Source of the DNA: G965212005 sp965212005
GTDB lineage: Bacteria > Pseudomonadota > Gammaproteobacteria > Porifericomitales > Porifericomitaceae
Length of the DNA stretch: 64,000 nucleotides
Assembly (NCBI GenBank): GCA_965212005.1
Contig: OZ243038.1
Location: 620,001 to 684,000 of the forward strand
Reading direction: 5' to 3'
Position 1 is the stretch's first letter. Each line of letters opens with the position of its first letter. Below the pieces are notes generated by a model. The model worked only from the letters and a program-made list of their open reading frames with translations, did not search any database and was not told the DNA's origin. Shown in pieces: positions 1-9,565 of the stretch. The position numbers and the translations under genes were made by a program.

Positions 1-352
<352 letters not shown>

Positions 353-470
353 GCATGACTGACCGGTCTGCTTGACGCCGGCGACGACCAGCAGACACTA
401 CCCCCGTCATACGCCGGCGCGGCTCACTGGACGGCATGAAGTTCGCGCCCGCCGGAGCAACCGGCAGAGA

Positions 471-1127
471 TCAGATCCGCTCCACCTCGCGCCGGTGCCC
501 AAGCAGCAGCAAATCGGCGGGACGATGCACAAACAGGCCATTGCTCAGCACGCCGGCGATGCCGTTCAATTGCTCTTCCAGACGACCGGGATCCAGCATC
601 GACAAACCGCGCACGTCCAAAATCTGATTGCCGTTATCCGTCTTCACGCCCGCCCGCCACTCCGGGCTTCCACCCAGCCTGACCAATTCCCGGGCCACGT
701 AGCTGCGCGCCATCGGGATCACCTCCAGCGGCAACGGGGATTTACCCAGCACGTCCACCAGCTTGGAATCATCGATGATACATACAAAGCGGCGGCTGGC
801 GGCAGCAATGATCTTTTCCCGGGTCAGCGCAGCGCCACCGCCCTTGAGCAAATGCCGATGCCGGGTCGCCTCATCGGCGCCGTCCACGTACAGCGGAAGC
901 GCTCCGGTATCATTGAGTTCACACACCTCAATGCCGTGCATGCGCAACCGGCGAGCGCTCTCTACCGAAGCGGCAACGACTCCCTGCAATTCATTGCGCT
1001 GCCCGGCCAGGGCGTCGATGAAACAATTCACCGTAGTGCCGCTGCCCACGCCGATGTATTTGCAATCCGCTATATATTCAAGCGCCGCGGCCGCTACAAG
1101 CCGCTTCTGTTCCGCATGCGATGTCAT
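471..1127 (-). CDS. rpiA: Ribose-5-phosphate isomerase A
   Basis: This 218-aa protein has the normal RpiA length. It interconverts ribose 5-phosphate and ribulose 5-phosphate in the non-oxidative pentose phosphate pathway. Family motifs are [12 protein letters not shown] near the N-terminus (phosphate loop), DGADEAT in the middle (catalytic Asp) and [13 protein letters not shown] (catalytic Lys loop). The ATG start MTSHAEQKR gives the expected N-terminal helix. It converges with hemB, and no partner gene is coupled to it. The long ORF on the opposite strand across this gene is a GC-rich shadow. Confidence 0.96.
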   Translation of the reverse strand: MTSHAEQKRLVAAAALEYIADCKYIGVGSGTTVNCFIDALAGQRNELQGVVAASVESARRLRMHGIEVCELNDTGALPLYVDGADEATRHRHLLKGGGAALTREKIIAAASRRFVCIIDDSKLVDVLGKSPLPLEVIPMARSYVARELVRLGGSPEWRAGVKTDNGNQILDVRGLSMLDPGRLEEQLNGIAGVLSNGLFVHRPADLLLLGHRREVERI

Positions 1128-1683
1128 GTCGTATTACGCAAATTTAACCAGTCAGTGCAACACTATCGTGTCGTGAGCGGGCAAGTTGCGGCCGCGGCAC
1201 GGCTACCTCCAACCGTGCAAAGCAGAAGGAACGCCTGTCAGCGGCCACCCGCAGCTTGCCCACCGGGAACGATACCAGATTTTCACCTTGTGGAAAGCGG
1301 GACCGGACCGAAGCCGGATCGCCGGGATACCGGGGGGACCCTGCACCGGCTACAGGCCGGGAACCCCAATCTGAAGGAGTATCGGTCCCGGCAGACCCAT
1401 TTTCTGGTGTTAGCGCGTCGCCCAAGTAAGACCCAACCCCGCTTTGGCCCTGAATTTTTGCGGCCGATGGTTGCCCCACCGCGCCCAAAAGCAGAGCCCG
1501 GGGAAGTCGCTGGCGGGCTCAAGAGGAAGCCAGGCTTGAGGATCATCCATGCCTGGATTGACTCGTAAGAGCTTGAACACAAGTAAAAAAAGCCGCACCT
1601 CCGCCCGATACGTTGCGGATACAACGGCTCTTGCATAGTTATGCACGTTTCCTTATCGCACAAGTTTTATTTCCGCTTCAGCC

Positions 1684-1737
1684 AAGTCTCTTTTTAGTTT
1701 CTATACTATAATTACGATCGAAGATCATTTTCGATCG
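1684..1737 (+). promoter_or_regulatory. Promoter and palindromic operator candidate upstream of the aldoxime/nitrile cluster
   Basis: The 674 bases between rpiA and the receptor gene hold no convincing ORF. A perfect -10 hexamer TATAAT lies at 1707-1712. The -35 position (about 1684-1689) reads AAGTCT, which is weak. Directly after the -10 comes an 8-bp perfect inverted repeat, CGATCGAA (1715-1722) and TTCGATCG (1730-1737), with 7 bases between. Its place over the expected transcription start suits a repressor site, and the poor -35 suits an activator. The role is inferred from position only. Confidence 0.45.
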
Positions 1738-1801
1738 GCCGACCCCGCTCCAGCCCGTATCGTGCAAGACACATTAATATCAGACAAAAATTGAGATAGT
1801 T

Positions 1802-4081
1802 TTGAAGACTCGTACTACATTACCACTGATCGGAACGGCCCTGGTCTGTCTGTTTTTAAACGGCTTGACACATGCTCGACAAATTGAAGAGATTTTTGTG
1901 ACTGCGCAGAAGCGGGAAGAGAATTTGCAGGATACGCCTATCGCCATTACCACTTTCACCGAGGAGAATCTTGAGGGAAATCTGATCACTGACATATCAA
2001 AGTTGGCCGATTTTACTCCCAACGTTATTTTTGATACTACCGCACCCATAAGCGGTGTCTCCAACGGAGCAGTAATTTTTATTCGTGGAATTGGACAGTT
2101 GGATTTCAGCCTGACAACTGATCCCGGCGTTGGTATATATATAGACGGCGTTTACTCTTCGCGCTCAATCGGCGGTGTATTGGACGTGTCTGCCATCGAA
2201 AGAATAGAGATTCTGCGCGGTTCACAGGGCACGTTGTTCGGACGTAATACCATTGGTGGCGCCATTAACATCACGACAAAGCGCCCTTCCGAGGAGTTTG
2301 AGGGCGTTGCAGAGGCAACGGCAGGCGGGTTCGACCGGACGGATTTCAAGGGCTTTCTTAATATCCCCATTACGGATAATTTTCGCACGAAATTTGCCTT
2401 TTCCGCCAAGAAACGCGACGGATTTGTCGATCGCATCCAAGTGGGCGACGAGTTGGGCAACGAGCAGAGACAGTCAGCGCGGGGCTCATTTTTGTACAGC
2501 CCTGCCGATGATATCGAGCTGTACGCGACGGTGGATTATGCCAGTATCAATGAACGAAGTGCTGGCTCTGTATTGGCAGGCATAACGGAATCTCCCGGCG
2601 ATCCGGCGCAAGGTCTGGCTCCCAGCAGCACCTTTGTCTATAACCAAATTTTTGTCCCACAAAATCCGGGCGCGATCCCCTACGATTCGAGATTTTTACT
2701 CGGAGGGAAAAATGATCGTACTCTTGCGACGGGTCCCACAGGAACCCGGTTAAACGGCTTCGGTACAGCCCTGATTTTCACTTGGTCGTTGCCCTGGTTT
2801 CAATTCAAATCACTTACCTCCTATCGTGACATAGACGGTGAATTTTTCCGCGATCCGGATAACTCTCCCCTTGCCATAACGGAAACCAGTAACCCTAATT
2901 ACGAACACAAACAATTCAGTGAGGAACTGCAAATTACTGGAACAACATTCAATGACCGACTGCAGTACGTACTGGGAGTCTACTTTTTCGAGGAAGAGGG
3001 GAATGATGACGTCTTTGTGCCAATCTTCGGCGCAGCGCCTACACCAACCGGCGATCCGGTGGCGCTGCCTTTTCTCATCAATAACTTTGCCGCCGTTGAT
3101 AACAGCAGCAGGGCTTTTTTCGGACAGGGCACGTACAATCTGACGGAGCAAATCGCATTGACCTTTGGTTTGCGTCATACAAAAGACAAAAAAGCGTTCG
3201 ATTTCAGGCAATTTATCACCGTTGACCCGGAGGGGGCGAATGCAATGGTGCCATTGGTAGGGACAGGTGAGCCAGGAAGCGCATCAGATAGTTTCAGCGA
3301 ATTGAACGTACGTGTCGGCGTTGAGTATCAGTTCAATGACAATACCCTGTTCTACCTCACCTATGCTGATGGATTTAAGAGCGGCGGGTTCAATACACGC
3401 TACGTTGTTCCACGTGCAGAACCTCTGGAATTCGATCCGGAAACGCTTGAGTCTTTTGAGATAGGCGTGAAATGGCAAGGCTGGGAAGACCGGCTGCGCG
3501 TTAATGTGGCAGGCTTTATCAGCGAATACGATGACGTGCAGATCCAGTTGTTTGAAACCGGAGGCGGCCCCCTGACTCAGAATGCCGGTGTAGCCGATAT
3601 CAACGGATTAGAGATAGAAGTTACAATGATCCCTGTTGATTACCTGTTACTTAATGTTGGATTGGGCTATATCGATGCCAAGTATGATGAACTGAATTTT
3701 CCGACTACCAATATAGCCCAGGGGATCACGCTAGATACGAAGCTTCCAAATACCCCGGAGACGACAGTCAGTGTCTCGGGAGCATATACCCTCCCCGTGC
3801 ATTGGGGTGAATTCACGGTACGAGGAAACTACCGGTATACCGATGATCTGTTTAATGACGCACAAAACTCCCAGTTCCTGTTTCAGGACGCTTACCATAT
3901 CATCAATGCTTCAATAACTTTTTCCTCATCCGACGATGCTTGGGATATTGTCGCGTTCAGCACGAACCTGACGGACGAGCGCGTTATCGTCAGTGGCGAT
4001 TCCAATTTTGGCCTGGGCTTTCACGAGGCCAATTACAATAGGCCGCGAGAGTTCGGTGTGACCGTCCGGTGGCATTTCTGA
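1802..4081 (+). CDS. TonB-dependent outer-membrane receptor
   Basis: The 759-aa protein starts with TTG at 1802. This start gives a clean signal peptide (MKTRTTLPLIGTALVCLFLN, cleavage after THA), so it is preferred. A plug domain follows (EEIFVTAQKREENLQDTPIAI, then IRGIGQLDF and IERIEILRGSQGTLFGRNTI), then a 22-strand-type barrel ending in GVTVRWHF with the terminal Phe typical of outer-membrane barrels. Receptors of this subgroup import siderophores, vitamins or organic substrates with TonB/ExbBD energy. The nitrilase starts 19 bases downstream, so co-transcription is likely and the ligand may be an aldoxime, a nitrile or a conjugate of one. That substrate is inferred from context. Confidence 0.93.
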   Translation: MKTRTTLPLIGTALVCLFLNGLTHARQIEEIFVTAQKREENLQDTPIAITTFTEENLEGNLITDISKLADFTPNVIFDTTAPISGVSNGAVIFIRGIGQLDFSLTTDPGVGIYIDGVYSSRSIGGVLDVSAIERIEILRGSQGTLFGRNTIGGAINITTKRPSEEFEGVAEATAGGFDRTDFKGFLNIPITDNFRTKFAFSAKKRDGFVDRIQVGDELGNEQRQSARGSFLYSPADDIELYATVDYASINERSAGSVLAGITESPGDPAQGLAPSSTFVYNQIFVPQNPGAIPYDSRFLLGGKNDRTLATGPTGTRLNGFGTALIFTWSLPWFQFKSLTSYRDIDGEFFRDPDNSPLAITETSNPNYEHKQFSEELQITGTTFNDRLQYVLGVYFFEEEGNDDVFVPIFGAAPTPTGDPVALPFLINNFAAVDNSSRAFFGQGTYNLTEQIALTFGLRHTKDKKAFDFRQFITVDPEGANAMVPLVGTGEPGSASDSFSELNVRVGVEYQFNDNTLFYLTYADGFKSGGFNTRYVVPRAEPLEFDPETLESFEIGVKWQGWEDRLRVNVAGFISEYDDVQIQLFETGGGPLTQNAGVADINGLEIEVTMIPVDYLLLNVGLGYIDAKYDELNFPTTNIAQGITLDTKLPNTPETTVSVSGAYTLPVHWGEFTVRGNYRYTDDLFNDAQNSQFLFQDAYHIINASITFSSSDDAWDIVAFSTNLTDERVIVSGDSNFGLGFHEANYNRPREFGVTVRWHF

Positions 4082-4100
4082 CACAGGCCATGGTTCGCTA

Positions 4101-5132
4101 ATGTTGAGAAAATACAAAATAGCAGCAGTGCAGGCGGCACCGGTATTTATGAACCTCGATGCTACAGTGGAAAAAAGTATTCACTTCATTGAGGAAGCAG
4201 CAGCAAATAAGGCAAGCCTGATAGGCTTCCCCGAATGCTGGATACCAGGCTACCCGTGGTGGATTTGGCTCGATTGTCCCATGGATGGCCTGCATTTTGT
4301 CCAAGACTATCACCAGAACAGCCTTTCGCGGGATGATCAACAACTACAAGACATTTGCGATGCCGCAAGAGACAATAACATCTTTGTTGTAATAGGGGCG
4401 AGTGAGCGGGCACAAGGCTCTCTGTATATCTCTCAGTTCTTTATCAATCAGGACGGCACCCTATTGGACTGCAGACGCAAGCTGAAGCCAACTCACGTGG
4501 AAAGAACCCTGTACGGTGACGGCTATGGTCATAATCTGAAAGTGTATGAGACTGATCTGGGCCGAGTGGGAGGTTTGTGCTGCTGGGAACACTTACAGCC
4601 ACTCAGCAAATATGCCATGTATTCACAGAATGAACAGGTGCATATTGGGGCATGGCCATCATTCAATTTGTATCCAGGAAAGGCTTATAGCCTTGGGGCG
4701 GAATTGAATATGGCCGTTTCGTCGGTATACGCGGCGGAAGGGCAATGTTACTTCCTGGCCCCCTGTGGCGTGATATCAGAGGCAATGGTGGAATTGATGG
4801 CCAATACACCACAGAAACGGGATTTGCTGAAGACAGGCGGCGGTCACGCCATGATATTCGCCCCGGACGGTTCCCGCATGTGTGAATACCTGGATAACAC
4901 GGAAGAGGGATTGCTCTACGCTGATATTGATTTAGGTGTGATATCTGTTGCCAAATCTTTTGCTGATCCCAGCGGACATTACTCTCGGCCTGACGTCACC
5001 AGACTGATCCTGAACACGTCGCCGATAGCTCCCATGGAGATAGTCTGCAGTCCGGGGGCGATTGACGAGGGATCCGGCAGGCAGGAAGACGATACGGAGG
5101 CGGAGAATGTTTCCGGGGCAACGCGTACGTAA
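4101..5132 (+). CDS. Nitrilase (carbon-nitrogen hydrolase family)
   Basis: This 343-aa protein has the length of aliphatic/aryl nitrilases. The catalytic triad is visible: Glu45 in GFPECWIPGYP, Lys127 in RRKLKPTHVER, and Cys161 in GLCCWEHLQP. Such enzymes hydrolyse R-CN to R-COOH plus ammonia; cyanide dihydratases and hydratases share the fold and cannot be excluded. It follows the receptor gene by 19 bases and precedes the aldoxime dehydratase by 232 bases. A nitrilase beside an aldoxime dehydratase is the known aldoxime-nitrile arrangement of Bacillus sp. OxB-1. The acidic C-terminal tail (after about residue 320) is variable in the family. Confidence 0.93.
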   Translation: MLRKYKIAAVQAAPVFMNLDATVEKSIHFIEEAAANKASLIGFPECWIPGYPWWIWLDCPMDGLHFVQDYHQNSLSRDDQQLQDICDAARDNNIFVVIGASERAQGSLYISQFFINQDGTLLDCRRKLKPTHVERTLYGDGYGHNLKVYETDLGRVGGLCCWEHLQPLSKYAMYSQNEQVHIGAWPSFNLYPGKAYSLGAELNMAVSSVYAAEGQCYFLAPCGVISEAMVELMANTPQKRDLLKTGGGHAMIFAPDGSRMCEYLDNTEEGLLYADIDLGVISVAKSFADPSGHYSRPDVTRLILNTSPIAPMEIVCSPGAIDEGSGRQEDDTEAENVSGATRT

Positions 5133-5364
5133 TCAGGTTGTTAGCCCGTTACCTCACCAAAAAGCGCATAAATTTGGCAAAAATACTTTTGTCATCAACG
5201 GGGTACCGGGAAGGAGCCGGCTTCCCTGCTGGTCTTTTGGTCCACAACGGGCGCATACTCTCTCAACCGGCTGCTGCTATACTTTCAGGTGCAGGCGCCC
5301 GCCGCATACAAAAATCCTGCGCCGGCTTTGCGCCCCCCATTGGTGAGACACACGGGCTGAAGAT

Positions 5365-6390
5365 ATGCCACAAAAAAATATGCCTAAAGCTTGGGAACCG
5401 CCCTACCCTTCATGGTCGGCGGTTTTCGGACCCGACGTCGAAAAAGTAGTGCTCGCCTATTTTGCGGCGCAAACAAAAACAGGAGATATCAGCCCCTTTC
5501 ATGACTGGTTTCGGAGTTTGTTATCCATCGAAAATGCACCCGATCACGTTGAGCGGGCGACGTACACAGATGCCTCGGCCTACAGGAACGACGTTTACGT
5601 GTGCTACTGGAAAAAGAAAGAGAGTTACACCGCCTGGAGCGACGCCCCCAAGTTTGCCGAATGGTGGGAGAACGAGACCCGGTTACAGGAAGATGCCGGA
5701 TACTGGCATGAGGTCATTTTTGCCCCCAGGGATCGATTGGAGACGCTGTTTTCATCCGAAAATGCCGCCGGAATAGCGGCCATCTCTTCGAATTTTACCG
5801 GCCCGATAACAGAGCACGGCTACTGGGGTGGGATGCGAGATCGTATCCCGGAGTCGGAAACAAATGACTTCATCAATCCTGCCATTGACTCGCTGGAATT
5901 CTTGCCGGGAACAGACAATCCTGGCAAAAGGCTTCGTATCCTGCCGCCGGAAAATTTATGCTTGATCCGCTCCGCTCAAGACTGGACGAATTGTAAAGGA
6001 GAGGAATTGAATATTTATCAGGATGAGCTGCAACCGGTGCTTGTTGAGGGCATGAATTTCATCAGGGATAACCCTATTGAGACGGGGTGCGTCAGTTGTA
6101 GATTCATGGACGAATTAACAATTGAAGGCGAGCCTCAGTCGAAAACGTTTGGCCAAGCTTATTTTCTGACTATGGGACACTTGGAAGCCTGGTCAAAATC
6201 GCATCCCACTCATCTGGCAATTTTTCAGGGTTTCCACAGGATGGTGCAAAAGCTGGAGTCCCCACCAGATCTGAAACTGTGGCACGAGGTCATTGTTCTG
6301 CCACCGGGACAACATATATTTGAATACGTAAATTGTCATCCTTTTACCGGGCTGTTGCCATTCTTTACCGATGACCAGCCAGACAATTGA
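5365..6390 (+). CDS. oxd: Haem-containing aldoxime dehydratase (phenylacetaldoxime dehydratase family)
   Basis: The 341-aa protein matches the Oxd family in length and motifs: WEPPYPSW at the N-terminus, EHGYWGGMRDRIPES, ENLCLIRSAQDW, MGHLEAWSKSHPTHLAIF, LWHEVIVL and VNCHPFTGLLPFF. Oxd enzymes bind ferrous haem b directly to the aldoxime nitrogen and eliminate water, giving a nitrile. By analogy with characterised Oxd, His283 (in HPTH) is a candidate proximal haem ligand and His307 (in LWHEV) the acid-base histidine. These assignments are by motif, not alignment. ATG 5365 was chosen; a second in-frame ATG follows five codons later. Its product is the expected nitrilase substrate, and an AraC regulator follows. 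Confidence 0.92.
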   Translation: MPQKNMPKAWEPPYPSWSAVFGPDVEKVVLAYFAAQTKTGDISPFHDWFRSLLSIENAPDHVERATYTDASAYRNDVYVCYWKKKESYTAWSDAPKFAEWWENETRLQEDAGYWHEVIFAPRDRLETLFSSENAAGIAAISSNFTGPITEHGYWGGMRDRIPESETNDFINPAIDSLEFLPGTDNPGKRLRILPPENLCLIRSAQDWTNCKGEELNIYQDELQPVLVEGMNFIRDNPIETGCVSCRFMDELTIEGEPQSKTFGQAYFLTMGHLEAWSKSHPTHLAIFQGFHRMVQKLESPPDLKLWHEVIVLPPGQHIFEYVNCHPFTGLLPFFTDDQPDN

Positions 6391-6414
6391 TAGTGTAACC
6401 TTATTGAATTGAAT

Positions 6415-7410
6415 ATGTCAGAATTCCTAATCCCGAAAGGACATACCTATTCGACAGAGGACGTTAGCAAAAGAGATCGGATCGAGTACTGGAATGACAT
6501 GGTTTGTGCGGAATTCGTGCAGTTGGACTGCACCTGTAATAAGGCATACGGGTTTGAGGGGAAGATCCGCAGTTGCAAGATAGAGGACGTTCAGTTTTCT
6601 GAAGTAAAAGCCGATCCGCAAAACGTGTTTCGTTCGAAGCGACAAATAGCAAAGTGCGGTGAGAGGGAGTTTTTGTTGAGCCTGCAACTGGAAGAGGCCG
6701 GCATTGTAAGTCAGGAGGGCCGAATCGCCGAACTACATCCCGGAGACTTTGTGCTTTATGACAGCACCCGCCCCTACCAGTTGCGATTTTTCAAGCCGTT
6801 CCGGCAAATTGTTTTGCAAATCCCCTATGAATCGCTGGCAAAGCGGTTTCTAAAGCATGAAGGCATTACTGCTCGTCGTATCTCCACACAGACGGGCATT
6901 GGTGGACTAACTTCACTATTTATTCAATCGGTCGCTTCCCGATCCGATATGCTGCCGCAGCAGGATCGTAAGACAGTCACTGAGCATATAATCGATCTGG
7001 TAGCTCTTTCCATCGGTTCCGCATCGTCTCTCAAGACGCTTGACAGGCAATCCATTGCACGGACGACAAGATTTGAGAGGATCCGGCGCTACATTGAAGT
7101 CAACATCCGCAAACCGCAGCTATCCGCCCCGCTGATTGCGGCACATCATGGCATCAGTGAGCGTTACCTGCGCATGCTGTTTGCATCCAACAGTACCACG
7201 GTTTCCAGATACATTCTGGAGAAACGTCTCGAGTTATGCAGGGAGGCATTGAAAAACGACTCCATGTCCCATCATAACTTAGCGCAACTTGCTTTCGATT
7301 GTGGTTTCAATGACGCTGCGCATTTCAGCCGAAGATTCAAAGAGCGCTATGGCGTTGCGCCCAGGGAATATCGCGCAGAAAACCGGTCGGCCGCATACCC
7401 CACCAAGTAG
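6415..7410 (+). CDS. AraC/XylS-family transcriptional regulator
   Basis: This is about 331 aa from ATG 6415 (a TTG two codons upstream is also possible). The N-terminal ~200 residues form an AraC-binding-like sensor (LHPGDFVLYDSTRPYQLRF is the cupin-like region). The C-terminal ~100 residues carry the double helix-turn-helix: IAAHHGISERYLRMLF and LAQLAFDCGFNDAAHFSRRF, ending KERYGVAPREYR. It lies 24 bases after oxd and in the same direction. AraC-type regulators accompany several known aldoxime/nitrile clusters and activate them with the substrate as inducer, so this is the obvious candidate for control of the upstream operon. The ligand is inferred. Confidence 0.92.
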   Translation: MSEFLIPKGHTYSTEDVSKRDRIEYWNDMVCAEFVQLDCTCNKAYGFEGKIRSCKIEDVQFSEVKADPQNVFRSKRQIAKCGEREFLLSLQLEEAGIVSQEGRIAELHPGDFVLYDSTRPYQLRFFKPFRQIVLQIPYESLAKRFLKHEGITARRISTQTGIGGLTSLFIQSVASRSDMLPQQDRKTVTEHIIDLVALSIGSASSLKTLDRQSIARTTRFERIRRYIEVNIRKPQLSAPLIAAHHGISERYLRMLFASNSTTVSRYILEKRLELCREALKNDSMSHHNLAQLAFDCGFNDAAHFSRRFKERYGVAPREYRAENRSAAYPTK

Positions 7411-7412
7411 TG

Positions 7413-7436
7413 CGGGGGCGAGCTGCCCCGTGTTTT
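7413..7436 (+). terminator. Possible rho-independent terminator after the AraC gene
   Basis: Three bases after the stop codon, CGGGG pairs with CCCCG across a short GC-rich interior and is followed by TGTTTT. The stem is short and the T-run imperfect, so this is a moderate call. It would close the receptor-nitrilase-oxd-regulator unit. Confidence 0.4.
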
Positions 7437-7830
7437 GCCGCAGTACACAAGTGCCGCTACACTTGACGGGGCAACGGGAGCATCAGCCATTTTCCCATAG
7501 CTCACGGCCCGCGCGGAAACGCAGTCGAACCGCCTGCCTCCTGCGCGTTTGTCAGGTCGAAAAGCCACCCCGCCCGGACTGACAATTTGACAAAACCCAG
7601 GCACATGCATGGAAGCAAAGCATGAGTATCAGCCATGCGCGGATTTATCAGTATACCCACACGGACCGGCGCTATGACTGAGATGTGTCGCTGGCCTGTA
7701 AGTTTACCTTCCCGAGTCGGAGCGTAGTGCGGTCTTGAAGGAAGTCCATAGTCAACGCTGGATGTAATATGGCCAAAATTTGCCTGCATATAAAGGCCGT
7801 ATTTATATAGAGGCGCTTTGGTAACAGCGC
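7437..7830. other. Intergenic, no gene recognised
   Basis: About 390 bases between the AraC gene and the convergent moaA. ORFs here are short and resemble nothing known. A weak GCGCT/AGCGC hairpin lies at about 7811-7829, just beyond the moaA stop. Confidence 0.5.
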
Positions 7831-8904
7831 TTAGCCGCCGATGTAGGACATTTCGACGTGCGGCGGCGCGCGCTCGGTGTCGGTAAAGCTGGAGCGTATT
7901 TCTGAGTAGCGGTCGTCACGTTGTTGCCAAATGTTGATCAGCTTGGCGCGTAATTCGGCGTCGTCGGCGCCGCTTCGCAGCAGCGTCCGCAAGTCGTGGC
8001 CGCGGCTGGCAAACAAGCAGGTGTAGAGAGAGCCGTCGGCGGACAGCCGGGCGCGTGTGCAAGAGCCGCAGAACGGCTGAGTCACCGACGCAATCACGCC
8101 GATCTCGCCGCCGCCGTCGCGGTATTTCCAACGGCGTGCGACCTCGCCTCGGTAGGTCGGGGTCAGCGGCTCCAGCGGGTACACGCGGTTGATGTCCTCG
8201 ATGATGCGGTGCGCCTCGTACACCTGCTCCATGCGCCAGCCGTTGCTATTGCCGACGTCCATGTATTCGATAAAGCGCAGGATTACGCCGCTGTTGCGAA
8301 AGTGCTCGGCCAGCGGCAGCACTTGCTCGTGGTTGGTGCCACGCATGATGACGGCGTTGACTTTGAGCGGCGACAACCCTGCGGACTGCGCCGCTTCGAT
8401 GCCTTGCAGCACCTGTTTCACTGTGTATCCGGCGTCGTTGATTTTGGCGAACACCGCATCATCCAGCGCGTCCAGGCTGACCGTGACGCGCTGGAGTCCG
8501 GCACTGGCGAGTTCGGCGGCACGCGCCGGGGTCAACAAAGAGCCATTGGTAGTCAGCGTGACGTCATGGATCCCTTCGATCGCGGCCAGACGCTCAATCA
8601 ATGCAGGCAGCGCCTTGCGCACCATCGGTTCGCCGCCGGTAATACGCAGCTTCTCAATGCCCAGGGGCACAAACGCCCGCACCAGGCGTTCGATCTCTTC
8701 AAAGTCCAGTAGCTCGGCGCGCTTCAGGAACGGGTAGTCGGCACCGAATACTTCGCGCGGCATGCAGTAGCGGCAGCGGAAGTTGCAGCGGTCGGTGACC
8801 GACAGCCGCAAGTCACGCAGCGGTCGCTGCCGCCGGTCCAGCAAGGCGGCGGGCGGGCGCGCTCCGGTGAAATGGAGGGGAGCAGTGTTCCTGTCGGTGT
8901 TCAT
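7831..8904 (-). CDS. moaA: GTP 3',8-cyclase MoaA (radical SAM)
   Basis: This 357-aa protein catalyses the first step of molybdenum cofactor synthesis, rearranging GTP to 3',8-cyclo-GTP. The N-terminal radical-SAM cluster is in SVTDRCNFRCRYCMP (CxxxCxxC), followed by RITGGEPMVR. The second, C-terminal cluster is in CGSCTRARLSADGSLYTCLF. The chain ends MSYIGG, the conserved GG-type tail required for activity. MoaC, its direct partner in the pathway, is encoded separately at 23975-24466. A Nudix gene lies 76 bases upstream in the same direction. Confidence 0.97.
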   Translation of the reverse strand: MNTDRNTAPLHFTGARPPAALLDRRQRPLRDLRLSVTDRCNFRCRYCMPREVFGADYPFLKRAELLDFEEIERLVRAFVPLGIEKLRITGGEPMVRKALPALIERLAAIEGIHDVTLTTNGSLLTPARAAELASAGLQRVTVSLDALDDAVFAKINDAGYTVKQVLQGIEAAQSAGLSPLKVNAVIMRGTNHEQVLPLAEHFRNSGVILRFIEYMDVGNSNGWRMEQVYEAHRIIEDINRVYPLEPLTPTYRGEVARRWKYRDGGGEIGVIASVTQPFCGSCTRARLSADGSLYTCLFASRGHDLRTLLRSGADDAELRAKLINIWQQRDDRYSEIRSSFTDTERAPPHVEMSYIGG

Positions 8905-8980
8905 TGTATTGGTAGCGCCGTTACCGGGGCAGGCCGGTCGAGTCTTCGGATCTCAAGTTTACCTCAACCTCAACAAGCCG

Positions 8981-9565
8981 CTATGCCGCCGTGCTCGAGC
9001 GCGAGCCTGCGATCAGCGTGAAGAGCCTGTCAAGGAAGCGATAGGTCAGCCCCCAGATCACGCGCTCGCCGGTACTGCCCAGGCGAATACCAGGACAATC
9101 CCGCGGCTGACCCGGCCGCGAGCGGGAGATCCATTGGCGCTGCGCGGCAAGCTCCGCTAAAGATACGCGGTGTACTGCCTGCACTTCCTGGTTGGGTTGC
9201 CAACGTGCCAGCCGCGGGTGGTAGTAGACGAAGCCATGCACGATGATTTCAGTGCTCCGTCCCTGCTCATCATCAAGTTGCCCCAGGTACTCGGCTGCGC
9301 CCAGGTCAACGGCGATCTCCTCGCGAGTTTCACGCTCTGCGGTATACCGGATACTGGAATCCTGCGCTTTATAATGGCCGCCAGGAAATGCCATCTGCCC
9401 TGACCACGGATCATCCGCGTGCCGGGCCCGCTCAATCAGCAGCACTTCGGGCCGATCGGCCGGGCCGCACAAAATCACCGCCACCGCCGCATGGCTATGG
9501 CCGATACCAGGCGAGGCTCGCAGCTTGCGCTCAGCAAATGCATTTCGGAGCTGTGCCCAATCCAT
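8981..9565 (-). CDS. Nudix hydrolase, CoA pyrophosphatase type
   Basis: This 194-aa Nudix protein resembles NudL/YeaB CoA pyrophosphatases, which cleave CoA to 3',5'-ADP and phosphopantetheine. The Nudix box runs from MAFPGGHYKAQDSS to TAERETREEIAV. The aspartate at the usual Glu position of the box is normal for this subfamily, as is the preceding WSGQMAFPGG. Its start overlaps the hemW stop by one base (TGATG), which implies translational coupling. CoA as substrate is a family-level inference. Confidence 0.85.
   Translation of the reverse strand: MDWAQLRNAFAERKLRASPGIGHSHAAVAVILCGPADRPEVLLIERARHADDPWSGQMAFPGGHYKAQDSSIRYTAERETREEIAVDLGAAEYLGQLDDEQGRSTEIIVHGFVYYHPRLARWQPNQEVQAVHRVSLAELAAQRQWISRSRPGQPRDCPGIRLGSTGERVIWGLTYRFLDRLFTLIAGSRSSTAA

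Noticed and set aside
372..1568. 398-aa plus-strand ORF across rpiA
   Set aside because: It is antisense to a clear rpiA and has shadow-like composition with no motifs.
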